Positions 40,783-50,147 are shown, counted from the stretch's first letter. The stretch is DNA of 64,000 nucleotides from Acidimicrobiales bacterium (GCA_041394265.1 JAWKIO010000005.1:2356001-2420000); one strand, 5' to 3'. Notes: a model not told the origin generated them from the letters alone. Translations and numbers: made by a program.

Positions 40783-41604
40783 ATGCGCCCACTGGTCCTC
40801 GGCATTCTCAACGTCACGCCTGACTCGTTCAGCGATGGCGGGCAGTTCTCGTCGGTCGAGCGCGCCGTCGAACGAGCCCTCGAGATGCTCGGCGAAGGGG
40901 CCGACATCATCGACATCGGAGGCGAGTCGACCCGTCCCGGCGCCGACGCCGTGTCGATCGACACCGAGCTCGAGCGGGTCATCCCGGTCATCGAGGCGCT
41001 TCGGGCACGGCGGCCGGACGCCCGGATCTCGATCGATACCCGGCGTGTCGAGGTCGCCCGACCAGCGGTGAGTGCCGGTGCCGAGATCATCAACGACGTG
41101 TCGGCCTCGCTCCACGACGTGGCGGCCGAGACCGGCGCCGGCTGGATCGCAATGCACATGCAGGGGCAACCGGCCGACATGCAGCACCGCCCCCACTACG
41201 CCAATGTCGTGGCCGAGGTGCGTGAGTTCCTGGTGGAGCGGGCCGAGGCCGGGCGTCGAGCCGGCGTTGCGAACATCTGGATCGACCCCGGCTTCGGTTT
41301 CGGCAAGAGCGAGGCGCACAACATGGCGCTGCTCGCCGGTCTCGCCAGCCTCGTCGACACGGGTTGGCCGGTGGCCGTCGGCCTGAGCCGCAAGAGCATG
41401 TTGGGGGCCATCCTGGCCCGGTCGGATGGCGCCGATGTGCCGGTTCCGGCCGGCGACCGCCTCGAGGGATCGGTTGCCACCGCAACCTATGCCATGCTTC
41501 TCGGGGCCAGCATGATCCGTGTGCATGATGTGAAGGCCGCATGGCAGGCCGCAACCGTCGTTGCCGCCGATCCGAAGTGGAAGGGACCTGATGGCGAAGG
41601 GTAG
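40783..41604 (+). CDS. folP: Dihydropteroate synthase
   Basis: A 273-residue TIM-barrel enzyme joining 6-hydroxymethyl-7,8-dihydropterin pyrophosphate to p-aminobenzoate, the sulfonamide target. Motifs: GILNVTPDSFSDGG, IDIGGESTRPGA, INDVSA, WIDPGFGFGKS and VGLSRKSMLG. It overlaps the pseudophosphatase gene by 14 bp. It begins the folate operon folP-(phosphatase-like)-folB-folK. Confidence 0.96.
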   Translation: MRPLVLGILNVTPDSFSDGGQFSSVERAVERALEMLGEGADIIDIGGESTRPGADAVSIDTELERVIPVIEALRARRPDARISIDTRRVEVARPAVSAGAEIINDVSASLHDVAAETGAGWIAMHMQGQPADMQHRPHYANVVAEVREFLVERAEAGRRAGVANIWIDPGFGFGKSEAHNMALLAGLASLVDTGWPVAVGLSRKSMLGAILARSDGADVPVPAGDRLEGSVATATYAMLLGASMIRVHDVKAAWQAATVVAADPKWKGPDGEG

Positions 41605-42106
41605 GTGGGCTCAGGGCATCGAGCCGCGACATTTTCGTTGGATCATCGCCGACCAACTGGCCGTCTGTGAACGACCGGGTGGCTACGGCACGAACCACCG
41701 ACGCGTGCGCCGCCAGGAGGAGATCATCTGGATCCGGGAGCACAACTTCTCCTTCGTGATCTCGCTGATCCCGTCGTCGCACAACCTCCACAGCTACGAC
41801 GAGCTGGGCTTGCCGTGGAAGCATTGGCCGCTCACCCCGAGCGTCGATCCCGAGATCGCGATGTCGCAGATCTTTCCCCAGCTGTCGGCGTTGTTGGCCA
41901 ACGGGTCGAAACTGCTGCTGCACACCGAAGAGGTCGGCGATCGGCTGGCCGGTCTCATGGCCGGCTACCTCCAATGGTCGAACATGGTGCCGGAGACCTC
42001 GAAGGCGATCATCGTGATCGAGCGCATCCTCGAACGTCAGATGGGCCCGGTCGGACGCGAGCTGGCCGCCGCTGCTGTCGAGGCGAAGAAGGTGAAGGGT
42101 GAGTGA
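41591..42106 (+). CDS. Dual-specificity phosphatase-like protein with degenerate active site
   Basis: A 171-residue protein with the fold pattern of dual-specificity phosphatases (IIWIREHNFSFVISLIPS, then WPLTPSVDPEIAM). The P-loop, expected as HC-x5-R, reads HTEEVGDR (in LLLHTEEVGDRLAGLMAGYL), so the catalytic Cys is Thr while the Arg is kept. This predicts a ligand-binding but inactive protein. It overlaps both folP and folB, so it is co-expressed with folate synthesis. The assignment rests on pattern only. Confidence 0.6.
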   Translation: MAKGRWAQGIEPRHFRWIIADQLAVCERPGGYGTNHRRVRRQEEIIWIREHNFSFVISLIPSSHNLHSYDELGLPWKHWPLTPSVDPEIAMSQIFPQLSALLANGSKLLLHTEEVGDRLAGLMAGYLQWSNMVPETSKAIIVIERILERQMGPVGRELAAAAVEAKKVKGE

Positions 42107-42470
42107 GCAGCCGCCCGACGTGATCGAGGTCCGCGGGCTCGAGCTCTTGGTGTTCTGTGGGGTCCTCCCCGAGGAGCAGGCACGGCGCCAGCCGTTCGAG
42201 TTCGACCTCGACATCGAACTCGACATGCGCGAAGCCGGTACGACCGACGACCTCGACACCACGGTCGACTACGGCGCGCTCAGCAATCAGCTCGCCGACG
42301 TCCTCCACGTCGAGCGCTTCATGTTGCTCGAACGGATGGCCACCCGGGTCGCCGAGATCGTCCTGGAACACCCTCGGGTCGACGCCGTCACCGTCGTGGC
42401 TCGCAAGCTCCGTCCTCCCGTCCCGCAGCACATCGACACCACCGGTGTGCGCCTCCGCCGCAGTCGCTGA
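42099..42470 (+). CDS. folB: Dihydroneopterin aldolase
   Basis: A 123-residue enzyme making 6-hydroxymethyl-dihydropterin. Motifs: VRGLELLVFCGVLPEEQARRQPFEFD, DDLDTTVDYGAL and LERMATRVAEIVLEHPRV. GTG 42099 overlaps the previous stop, and its stop overlaps the folK start. Confidence 0.94.
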   Translation: MSEQPPDVIEVRGLELLVFCGVLPEEQARRQPFEFDLDIELDMREAGTTDDLDTTVDYGALSNQLADVLHVERFMLLERMATRVAEIVLEHPRVDAVTVVARKLRPPVPQHIDTTGVRLRRSR

Positions 42471-42919
42471 TGCGGGCGTTCCTCGGTCTCGGGAGCAATC
42501 TCGGTGACCGTCTCGGCTACCTCCGGGCAGCGGTGGCCGACCTCCCCGACCTGGTCGCGGTGTCGCCGCTGTACGAATCGGCGCCCGTTGGGGGGCCGGA
42601 ACAGGGCGCCTACCTGAACATCGTCGTCCAGCTCGACACCCGACAGCTGCCGCACGAGTTGCTCGAGACCTGCCGTCGACTCGAACGGGCCGCTGGGCGT
42701 GAACGGGTGGTCCGGTGGGGTCCCCGCACGCTTGACGTCGACGTGCTGTGGATCGACGGGGTTCGTGTCGGTGGCCCCGAGCTCACCGTGCCGCATCCCC
42801 GGATGCACGAACGCAACTTCGTGATGGATCCACTTCTCGATCTGGACCCGTCCTTCGAGCATCCGCACTACGACCGGGCGAAGGCGTATGGCGAGGTCAC
42901 CCGGGTGGGTCCACTCTGA
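42470..42919 (+). CDS. folK: 2-amino-4-hydroxy-6-hydroxymethyldihydropteridine pyrophosphokinase
   Basis: A 149-residue HPPK. Motifs: FLGLGSNLGDR at the N-terminus, SPLYESAPVGG, RWGPRTLDVDVLW with the Mg-binding aspartates, and VPHPRMHERNFVMDPLLDLDP. It transfers pyrophosphate from ATP to the pterin that FolP then uses. It ends the folate operon. Confidence 0.96.
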   Translation: MRAFLGLGSNLGDRLGYLRAAVADLPDLVAVSPLYESAPVGGPEQGAYLNIVVQLDTRQLPHELLETCRRLERAAGRERVVRWGPRTLDVDVLWIDGVRVGGPELTVPHPRMHERNFVMDPLLDLDPSFEHPHYDRAKAYGEVTRVGPL

Positions 42920-42985
42920 CACCAAGGTGACGGTGCCGCCGGAGCCGATTCGACCCTCGACGCTGTGGTCGAGTCGTTTCGGCGC

Positions 42986-42991
42986 TAGAAC
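42986..42991 (+). promoter_or_regulatory. -10 box TAGAAC for nadB (leaderless)
   Basis: TAGAAC ends six bases before the nadB ATG at 42998. Confidence 0.4.
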
Positions 42992-42997
42992 GTCACG

Positions 42998-44590
42998 ATG
43001 CCAGAACTCGATCTGCTCGTCGTCGGAAGCGGAGTCGCCGGGCTCTCGGCTGCGGTGCGCGCCGCCAGCGCCCATCGTCTCAGCGTTGGCGTCATCACCA
43101 AGAGCCAACTCCACCAGGCCACCACGCGCTGGGCCCAGGGTGGTGTCGCCGCCGTGCTCGGCGCCGACGCCGACTCGACCGATCTCCACCTGGCCGACAC
43201 GCTCTCCGCCGGCGCCGGCCTCTGCGACCTCGACGCCGTTCGAGTTCTGGTCGACGAAGGCCCGGCCAGGGTCAACGAGCTGATCGCCATGGGTGCGATG
43301 TTCGACACCGAGGCCGACGGCGCATTCAAGCTCGCCCGCGAGGGCGGGCACACGATGCCCCGGATCTTGCATTCCAAGGGTGCCGCCACCGGTGCCGAGA
43401 TCGAGCGTGCGCTCGTGATCGCTGTGCACGACACGGCGGCTGCGCTTGTCGAACACGCCTTCGCCGAGACCCTGCTGATCGAGAACGGCCGTTGCGTCGG
43501 GGTGTCCTACGTCGCCGAGTCGGGCGAGGTCACCGAGATCCTTGCCCGCAACGTGTTGCTCGCCGCCGGCGGGGCCGGCCAGCTGTTCGCCGTGACCACC
43601 AACCCGGTCGAGGCGACGGGCGACGGGATCGCCATGAGCCTGGCGGCCGGTGCGGCCCTGGCCGATGTCGAGTTCGTCCAGTTCCATCCGACGGCGCTGC
43701 ACCATCCGTCGATGCCTCGTCCACTGTTGTCCGAGGCGCTTCGCGGGCATGGGGCGCTGCTGCGCGACACCAACGGTGAACGGTTCGTCGACGAACTCCA
43801 GCCCCGCGACGTGGTCTCTCGAGCCATGATGAAGCGGATGCTCGAGCAGGACGTCGACCATCTCTTCCTCGACGCTCGCGAGCTCGACCAGTTCGACATC
43901 CGGTTCCCGACCATCATGGCCTCGTTGGAAGAGGCCGGACTCGATCCGGCCGTCGACCTGCTGCCCATCGCCCCGGCCGCTCACTACACCTGCGGCGGGC
44001 TCGTCACCGACCTCGACGGCGCCACGTCGATACCCGGACTCTGGGGTGCGGGCGAAGTGGCATGCAGCGGGGTGCACGGCGCCAATCGGCTCGCCTCCAA
44101 CTCGTTGCTCGAAGGCATGGTGTTCGCGCCTCGCGCCGTCGACGCGATCGCCGGTGGCAAGACCGTCGCCGAGGCGACCGGTGCCATGCGGAGCGTGCTC
44201 ACGCCCGAGGCCGATCGGGTAGGTGGCCGTCCGCTCGCACCCCTGTCGCCCGTCGAGTTCGGTGGCAGCCTCGGTCGGGCGGCTGCCGATGTCCGCTTCG
44301 ACGTGCAGACATCGATGACCCGCGGTGCCGGGGTGGTCCGCACCGCCGAGAGCCTGGCCACCACCGCCGCCCGGCTCGACGCGCTGGCGAAGGAAGTCCC
44401 AGCCGACGACCCCGGCACGGAGTGGGCCGAGGTGCGGAACCTGGTCACCCTCGGTCGTGGAGTGGTGGCCGCTGCGGCGGCTCGCGAGGAAAGTCGCGGC
44501 GCCCACACCCGCGAGGACTTCCCCGAAACCCGAGACGAGTGGCTGGTCCGTCAGCTCGTGCGTACCGCCGACCCGAACGAAATCGTCTAG
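42998..44590 (+). CDS. nadB: L-aspartate oxidase
   Basis: A 530-residue flavoprotein that makes iminoaspartate in NAD synthesis. FAD-binding LLVVGSGVAGLSAAVRAA opens the protein; TTRWAQGGVAAVLG, HTMPRILHSKGAATGAEI, FVQFHPTALHHPSMPRPLLSEALRG and AAHYTCGGLVTDLDG are diagnostic, followed by the ANRLASNSLLEGMVF segment. nadC follows 33 bp later with its own -10 box. No nadA is present in the window. Confidence 0.97.
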   Translation: MPELDLLVVGSGVAGLSAAVRAASAHRLSVGVITKSQLHQATTRWAQGGVAAVLGADADSTDLHLADTLSAGAGLCDLDAVRVLVDEGPARVNELIAMGAMFDTEADGAFKLAREGGHTMPRILHSKGAATGAEIERALVIAVHDTAAALVEHAFAETLLIENGRCVGVSYVAESGEVTEILARNVLLAAGGAGQLFAVTTNPVEATGDGIAMSLAAGAALADVEFVQFHPTALHHPSMPRPLLSEALRGHGALLRDTNGERFVDELQPRDVVSRAMMKRMLEQDVDHLFLDARELDQFDIRFPTIMASLEEAGLDPAVDLLPIAPAAHYTCGGLVTDLDGATSIPGLWGAGEVACSGVHGANRLASNSLLEGMVFAPRAVDAIAGGKTVAEATGAMRSVLTPEADRVGGRPLAPLSPVEFGGSLGRAAADVRFDVQTSMTRGAGVVRTAESLATTAARLDALAKEVPADDPGTEWAEVRNLVTLGRGVVAAAAAREESRGAHTREDFPETRDEWLVRQLVRTADPNEIV

Positions 44591-44610
44591 GTCTTCGGGT
44601 GGGCGGCCCC

Positions 44611-44616
44611 TAGCCT
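44611..44616 (+). promoter_or_regulatory. -10 box TAGCCT for nadC (leaderless)
   Basis: TAGCCT ends seven bases before the GTG at 44624. Confidence 0.4.
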
Positions 44617-44623
44617 GTTGGGT

Positions 44624-45502
44624 GTGCGCCCTGACCTGCATCCACCACGCCACGACGTCCGGTTCCTCGTCGAACGAGCACTTGCCGAAGACCTCACGCC
44701 GTTCGGCGACCTGACGTCGTCGCTGATCGATCCCTCGCTGACCGCAACCGCCGAGTTCCGATCACGAGCCAAGGGTGTGATCGCCGGTTGTCTGTGCGTC
44801 GAGGAGACCTTCGCCGCGCTCGACCCCCGACTCAGCATCGAGTGGGTCAAGACCGACGGCGACGCCGTCGAAGCCGGCGATCTCATCGGTACCGCTCGCG
44901 GCCCGTTCAACACCCTTCTCACCGCCGAACGCACCGCGCTCAACTTCTTGAGCCACCTCTCCGGGATCGCCACCGGAGCAGCCCGTTGGGTCGAAGTCGC
45001 CAACGGGCGCGTGATCGTGTGGGACACCCGCAAGACCTTGCCGGGTTATCGCTCCCTGCAGAAGGCGGCGGTACGGGCCGGTGGAGCGTCGAACCACCGT
45101 GGCAATCTCTCCGACTGGCTGATGCTGAAGGACAACCATCTGTTCGGCACCACCATCGCCGACGCCGTCGCGCTGGCGCGCCTGCGCTGGCCGGGCCGCA
45201 CGATCCACGTCGAGGCCGACACCCGCGAGCTGATGTTCGAAGCCCTCGGGGCCGGTGCCGACATCATCCTGCTCGACAACTTCACGCCTGCCGAGCTCCG
45301 TGATCTCGTTGCCGCCACCGATACCTGGGCCGCCGAACAGCCCGGGCGGAAGCGGCCGCTGCTCGAGGCCTCCGGAGGGATCACCTTCGACACCCTCGAT
45401 GCCTATGCCGACTCGCACGTCGACCTGTTGTCGTCGGGCGCGCTCACCAATTCGTCCACCGTGCTCGACATCGGACTCGATGTCGTTCCTGACCGAGCCT
45501 GA
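44624..45502 (+). CDS. nadC: Nicotinate-nucleotide pyrophosphorylase (carboxylating)
   Basis: A 292-residue quinolinate phosphoribosyltransferase. Motifs: EDLTPFGDLTS, TARGPFNTLLTAERTALNFLSHLSGIAT, WDTRKTLPGYRSLQKAAVRAGG and NHRGNLSDWLMLKDNHL. It makes nicotinate mononucleotide from quinolinate and PRPP. GTG 44624 fits a TAGCCT box at leaderless spacing; a TTG at 44618 is an alternative. Confidence 0.96.
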   Translation: MRPDLHPPRHDVRFLVERALAEDLTPFGDLTSSLIDPSLTATAEFRSRAKGVIAGCLCVEETFAALDPRLSIEWVKTDGDAVEAGDLIGTARGPFNTLLTAERTALNFLSHLSGIATGAARWVEVANGRVIVWDTRKTLPGYRSLQKAAVRAGGASNHRGNLSDWLMLKDNHLFGTTIADAVALARLRWPGRTIHVEADTRELMFEALGAGADIILLDNFTPAELRDLVAATDTWAAEQPGRKRPLLEASGGITFDTLDAYADSHVDLLSSGALTNSSTVLDIGLDVVPDRA

Positions 45503-45507
45503 ACATC

Positions 45508-46992
45508 GTGACCACACCTGACCAGACCAATGAAGCGACCACCTCCGATGCATCGATGATCGACGTGGCGGCCGAACCAGCGGCGTCGCTCACGATCCCG
45601 TACCAGTTCGCTCCGACCACCACCTCCGATGCGTTGCGTGCCGAGTACGGCGACATCGACGACGGCGCCGAGACCGGTGTGCAGGCAACCATTGCCGGCC
45701 GTCTCATGCTGCGGCGGGTGCAAGGCAAGCTTGCGTTCGGCACCTTGCAGGACAGCGGTGGCCGGATCCAGTTGTTCGCTCCGTCCAAGGTCACCCCGGA
45801 CTTCGCTGCATTCACCGAGTTGAGCCTCGGAGACTGGATCGGTGTGACCGGCGAAGTCATGAAGACCCGCAAGGGTGAGCTTTCGATCAAGGTCGAGTCG
45901 TGGGTGATGCTGGCGCCCGCCGCTCGCCCGTTCCCGGACAAGTTCCATGGCATCTCCGATCCCGACACCCGGTATCGCCAACGCTACGTCGACCTGTGGG
46001 TCACGCCCGAGAGTCGTGAGGTCTTCGTGCTGCGCTCCCGGGCCCTGTCGTTGATCCGGCGCTGGCTCGAGGACCGCGGGTTCGCCGAGGTCGAGACCCC
46101 CATGCTGCACCCCATCCCCGGTGGTGCGCTGGCCACGCCGTTCACGACGCACCACAACGCGCTCGACGCCGATCTCTACCTGCGAATCGCCCCCGAGCTC
46201 TACCTCAAGCGCCTCATCGCCGGCGGCTTCGAGCGCGTCTTCGAGATCGGCCGCGTCTTCCGCAACGAGGGGATGAGCACCCGCCACAACCCCGAATTCA
46301 CGATGCTCGAGCTGTATCAGGCCTACGCCGACTACGCCGACATCATGGAGTTGACCGAGGAGCTGGTCGCGCATCTGGCGATCGAGCTGCGCGGCACCAC
46401 CTCGCTGACCTACGGCGATCGCGAGCTCGACCTCGCCACACCGTGGCGACGCGCCACCATGATCGAGCTGATCGAGGAACACACCGGGCTGGCGCTGTCG
46501 CTCGACACCGACCTCGACGAGCTGCGGACCACCGCCAAGGGACTCGGTGTCGAGGTCAAGGACTCCTACGGGGCGGGCAAGCTCCTGCTCGAGATCTACG
46601 AGAAGACCACCGAGTCGCAGCTCTGGGGCCCGGTGTTCGTCACCGACTACCCGAAGGAAGTCTCACCGCTGTCGCGCGACCATCGCAGTGTGCCGGGTAT
46701 GACCGAGCGGTTCGAGGCCATCGTGGCCGGTCGTGAGCTGTGCAACGCCTTCTCCGAATTGATCGATCCGGTCGAGCAGCGTGCTCGTTTCGAAGACCAG
46801 GCGCAGCTCAAGGCCGAGGGCGACGAAGAAGCGATGGTGGTCGACGAGGACTACCTGCGAGCCATGGAATACGGGCTCCCGCCCACGGGCGGTCTCGGCA
46901 TCGGCATCGACCGCCTGGTCATGTTGCTCGCCGACGTGCACACCATCCGCGACGTCGTCCTCTTCCCCACGCTGCGCCCCGAACAGTTCTAA
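45508..46992 (+). CDS. lysS: Lysine--tRNA ligase
   Basis: A 494-residue class II synthetase. An N-terminal OB domain (GRLMLRRVQGKLAFGTLQD) is followed by motif 1, motif 2 (FEIGRVFRNEGMSTRHNPEFTMLELYQAYADY) and motif 3 (GLPPTGGLGIGIDRLVMLL). It charges tRNA-Lys. The GTG start lies 5 bp after nadC. An inverted repeat follows the gene. Confidence 0.97.
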   Translation: MTTPDQTNEATTSDASMIDVAAEPAASLTIPYQFAPTTTSDALRAEYGDIDDGAETGVQATIAGRLMLRRVQGKLAFGTLQDSGGRIQLFAPSKVTPDFAAFTELSLGDWIGVTGEVMKTRKGELSIKVESWVMLAPAARPFPDKFHGISDPDTRYRQRYVDLWVTPESREVFVLRSRALSLIRRWLEDRGFAEVETPMLHPIPGGALATPFTTHHNALDADLYLRIAPELYLKRLIAGGFERVFEIGRVFRNEGMSTRHNPEFTMLELYQAYADYADIMELTEELVAHLAIELRGTTSLTYGDRELDLATPWRRATMIELIEEHTGLALSLDTDLDELRTTAKGLGVEVKDSYGAGKLLLEIYEKTTESQLWGPVFVTDYPKEVSPLSRDHRSVPGMTERFEAIVAGRELCNAFSELIDPVEQRARFEDQAQLKAEGDEEAMVVDEDYLRAMEYGLPPTGGLGIGIDRLVMLLADVHTIRDVVLFPTLRPEQF

Positions 46993-47000
46993 ACCCGCCC

Positions 47001-47053
47001 CGCAACTTTGGCGAGTTGACACCTCTGAGCGGCATTAATCCGCCAAAGTTGCG
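47001..47053. terminator. Long inverted repeat between convergent lysS and the 201-residue gene
   Basis: CGCAACTTTGGCG (47001-47013) and CGCCAAAGTTGCG (47041-47053) are a perfect 13-bp inverted repeat separated by 27 nt. It lies between convergent genes; GGTTTT follows at 47057. A bidirectional terminator or a dispersed palindromic element are both possible. Confidence 0.55.
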
Positions 47054-47078
47054 ACGGTTTTGCGTCGGGTGAAGGGGG

Positions 47079-47684
47079 TCAGGCGGCGGGTTGGATGATC
47101 GAGGCGACGGCGCTGGTCACTCGATCGGGTGACCACTCACGAAGGTCGATGACCGACTCACCGGTCGGATTGGCGAGGCGACCACTGCCGTCGGGGCCAC
47201 AGTCGAGCGAGGCTCGGAACTGTGAGCGCACCTCGCTGGGCAGCTGGTCGGGAGCGCTGCACGAGGCGGCCACCATGAGGCGGTCGCCGTCGTGGCGAGC
47301 GACGAGGTCGCCGAGTCGTTGGGCGAGGTCGGCCCGACCGGTGCGAGTGAGAAAATCGAGCAGGCGGGCCAGCTCGTTGATCACGAGAAGATCGAGGCCG
47401 GTGACTCGGGGCTCGAGCAGCGTGCGTTCATCCAGCTGCTCGAGCAGGCGATCGATCCCGTCGAGATCGTCGATGGTGACGTACGAGTCGATCGTGGGGA
47501 GCTGGCGGAGGCGGATCAACGATCGATCGGACCGATCGATCACGGTGACCCGGACCGGGTGGCCCACCGGAAGCCCACGCTTCGACAGGTCGATGCTGAG
47601 TCCGGCGAGCACGCCGACCGGCGTTGGGCCGGCGTCACCGCTGATCAAGATGGGGTGTGACGTCCCCTGCTTCGTCGTTGTCAT
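47079..47684 (-). CDS. Hypothetical protein, possibly a degenerate FtsK/SpoIIIE-like ATPase domain
   Basis: A 201-residue soluble protein. The order ILISGDAGPTPVGVLAGLSIDL, LDLLVINELARLLDFLTRTG and DRLMVAASCSAPDQLPSEVRSQFRASL resembles the Walker B and following helices of FtsK/SpoIIIE-type ATPases, but the P-loop is not canonical. It may be a nucleotide-binding remnant. No operon partner is clear. Confidence 0.45.
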   Translation of the reverse strand: MTTTKQGTSHPILISGDAGPTPVGVLAGLSIDLSKRGLPVGHPVRVTVIDRSDRSLIRLRQLPTIDSYVTIDDLDGIDRLLEQLDERTLLEPRVTGLDLLVINELARLLDFLTRTGRADLAQRLGDLVARHDGDRLMVAASCSAPDQLPSEVRSQFRASLDCGPDGSGRLANPTGESVIDLREWSPDRVTSAVASIIQPAA

Positions 47685-47761
47685 GCCGCCTCATCCGGGT
47701 CCTGGGCCCCTTCGGCCGAGGCCGACAGTAGTGCATCGGTCTCCCCGCCGACCGGGTCGAT

Positions 47762-50002
47762 CTACCTGAACTCGCTCCATGTCGAGCGCAGCGACGCCAT
47801 CGGTCCGTCGCCGGCACTGCGCTCCAGCGACCAACCGACCCCGAGCAGTACGGCGCCCCCCAGCGTGAGCAACGCCCAGACAGGGATGCGAGGCACGACG
47901 CCGCCGACCTCGACGACCGTGGCGATCAACAGCAGCGCGGCCCCGATGATGGTGGGAGACGACCAGCGCCGGCCGACCCCGACGAGGACACCGGCCAGGC
48001 CGATGGCGCCGGCGACGGCGCCGTGCCAGCCACCCGCGCCATCGAGCCGGTCGAGGATGGCCATCGTGCCGACGATGCCGAACGCCGGACCGAAGCCATT
48101 CCACGAACTCCTGCCACGCTGCAGTTCTTGCCAGCCGAACACGCCGACGAGCACCGACGGCCCGAACAGCCACCAGTCGGCGGCCGTGATCCGTTCGACC
48201 TGCCACCATGGCTGGTTGGCGATCAGCCACATGCCGGCGGTCAGGTGCATCGGCGCCAGCCACTCGCTGGGTTTGGTACCGAAGGCCATTCGGTCGGCCA
48301 GCAGCACGATGGCGGTGGCGACGGCGACGCTGCCCGCCAGGCCCAGGTCGAACCAGACCGGGGCGAGGACGACGGGAAGCAGGAGACGAGGCGGCATGCG
48401 GAGATCGGGGACGCTGAGCCGTGAACTGTCGATCCCGATGGCGACCAGAGCAGCGCCGATGGCCATCGCCGCCAACACAGCGTTGCCGGGCTCGTCGTGC
48501 CAGACATTGACCGTGGCGAGCGAACCGATGACGAGGCCGGCCAGCCCGGCGAGCTGCGTCAACGAGGCCCGGGCCGGGGTCGCGCCATCGGCCAGATCGC
48601 GATGCGCTCGGGCCTGGCTCACGAGTGCACCGCCGATGACGGTGATCAACGCCGGAACGGGGGCACCGAGCAGGAGGATGGCGGCGAGCGGCATCCCGGA
48701 CCGGAGAACGACCTCGGCGCCCTTGCGGCGGGTCAGGCCGAGCGCAAGGGCCGAGATGCCGACGACCACACCGGCCCGATCGAACTGCATCGTCGAGGTG
48801 GCACCGACCACCACGGCACTCACGAGACCGACCGTGGCGATCGGCCCACTGGCGCCGTGCCACAGGCGGCTCGGCGCAACACCCTCGTCGTCGAAGAGAT
48901 CGGACAACAGCCAGCCGGTTGCCAGCAGTCCGGCCGTGGCTGCGAGGCCGACGTCGAGAGCCTGTCCTTCCTGGTCCCAGACGAGCATCTCCACGAACCG
49001 GAAGGCGCCCGTTCCGATGGCGGTGAGTGCGGTGGTCAGCGCGCCGGCGTCGATCAGCGGCAGCCAGCCCGTCTTCCCGGCGACCTTGGCGAGGATGCGG
49101 AAACCGACGACGGCTGCCGCCGCGGTGAGAAGAGCGCCATCCTGGTGCTGTCCGAAGACCTCGACCGCGGCCGGAGTGGCGACGGCCGCGACCACAACGG
49201 CAGCCGCTGACCAGAACGGTCCCCGGTGCAGCGCCACGATGGCCATCACGGCCACCACGGCGACGGCGACCGTCGCCGTGGCGGGAGCCGCGGTCATCGC
49301 CGCAAGCCAGTGGAGGAGCGAACCGGGTTCCGCGTACGAACCGATCGAGCGAATCACCGGGCCGAGGCCCGCAACGAGCGCAAGTCCCGTCGCCTCTCGT
49401 CGTTGTGCAGCGGCCGTCGTCATGGCCGTGGCCGCAATGACGAGCGTTGCGGCCAGCGGCGTGGTGTTGGCAACTGCGAGGCCGATGGCCGCAATGGCAA
49501 GCACTCGGCCTGCCTCCATGACAGGCGAGCGAAGGTAGCGGTCATCGACGTCGAGCCCGGAGAGCACGAGGGGCAGGAGTGCGGTGGTTGCCAGGCCGGT
49601 CACGCCGCCCACCGCAGCGATCCAACCGAAACTCCAGTCGGCGTAGGTCGCAATGGCGCCCGCATCGAGGGCCGCGGTGAACGCACCGAGGTGGACCAAG
49701 GCGGCCGCCGTCCCAGGGGCTCGGCGGCGCAGCGCCATGCCGCCACCGATGCAACCGAACGCCAGTCCGGCCAGCACGCCGGACTTCGCCAGCAGCGCCA
49801 TTTCGCCCCACCGCAAGCTGATGAAGGTGGCGGCGGCGATCAGGACGAGTGCGGCGCCGAGCGCCGACAACAGTGCAGCGGCCCGGCGGCGCCGGGCGGC
49901 AGCCTGCTCCGGGTCGGCGGATGGCGCGGCGACCGGCGGCGGTACATCACCGAGTGGCGGTGAGGGCGGGGCGGACGGTGGTGGCGGTGGTGTGATCGGC
50001 AT
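47762..50002 (-). CDS. Large polytopic membrane protein (SCO7613/DUF2157-like)
   Basis: A 746-residue protein with a proline-rich N-terminus, a basic patch (AARRRRAAALLSALGAALVLIAAATFISLRWGEM) and about 18-20 hydrophobic segments. The first helices resemble the DUF2157/SCO7613 membrane family of actinobacteria. No transport or catalytic motif is visible. It lies upstream of the 201-residue gene on the same strand. Confidence 0.7.
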   Translation of the reverse strand: MPITPPPPPSAPPSPPLGDVPPPVAAPSADPEQAAARRRRAAALLSALGAALVLIAAATFISLRWGEMALLAKSGVLAGLAFGCIGGGMALRRRAPGTAAALVHLGAFTAALDAGAIATYADWSFGWIAAVGGVTGLATTALLPLVLSGLDVDDRYLRSPVMEAGRVLAIAAIGLAVANTTPLAATLVIAATAMTTAAAQRREATGLALVAGLGPVIRSIGSYAEPGSLLHWLAAMTAAPATATVAVAVVAVMAIVALHRGPFWSAAAVVVAAVATPAAVEVFGQHQDGALLTAAAAVVGFRILAKVAGKTGWLPLIDAGALTTALTAIGTGAFRFVEMLVWDQEGQALDVGLAATAGLLATGWLLSDLFDDEGVAPSRLWHGASGPIATVGLVSAVVVGATSTMQFDRAGVVVGISALALGLTRRKGAEVVLRSGMPLAAILLLGAPVPALITVIGGALVSQARAHRDLADGATPARASLTQLAGLAGLVIGSLATVNVWHDEPGNAVLAAMAIGAALVAIGIDSSRLSVPDLRMPPRLLLPVVLAPVWFDLGLAGSVAVATAIVLLADRMAFGTKPSEWLAPMHLTAGMWLIANQPWWQVERITAADWWLFGPSVLVGVFGWQELQRGRSSWNGFGPAFGIVGTMAILDRLDGAGGWHGAVAGAIGLAGVLVGVGRRWSSPTIIGAALLLIATVVEVGGVVPRIPVWALLTLGGAVLLGVGWSLERSAGDGPMASLRSTWSEFR

Positions 50003-50075
50003 GCGTCGATCGTGAACCTCGACGAGCCGCCGGTCTGCCCAGGGAATCCCCCAAAACGCGCTAGGGGGTCGACAC

Positions 50076-50147
50076 CATTCGATCCGGTCACACCGGCATC
50101 ACTCGATCCGGTCACACCGGCATCACTCGATCCGGTCACATCGGCAT
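50076..50147. repeat. Three tandem 24-bp repeats over the end of the response-regulator gene
   Basis: Three units of 24 bp at 50076-50099, 50100-50123 and 50124-50147, with a partial fourth. Each contains GATCCGGTCACACCGGCATC or a close variant, including the short inverted repeat CCGG-TCACA-CCGG, and a copy of the regulator's ATCGAG-TGA ending. Confidence 0.85.

Noticed and set aside
42287..44653. 788-codon open frame on the minus strand
   Set aside because: It is antisense to folB, folK and nadB, which have clear motifs; long antisense frames are expected in GC-rich DNA with strong third-position bias.
47865..49538. 557-codon plus-strand frame
   Set aside because: Antisense to the large membrane protein; Ser/Pro/Thr-rich shadow sequence.
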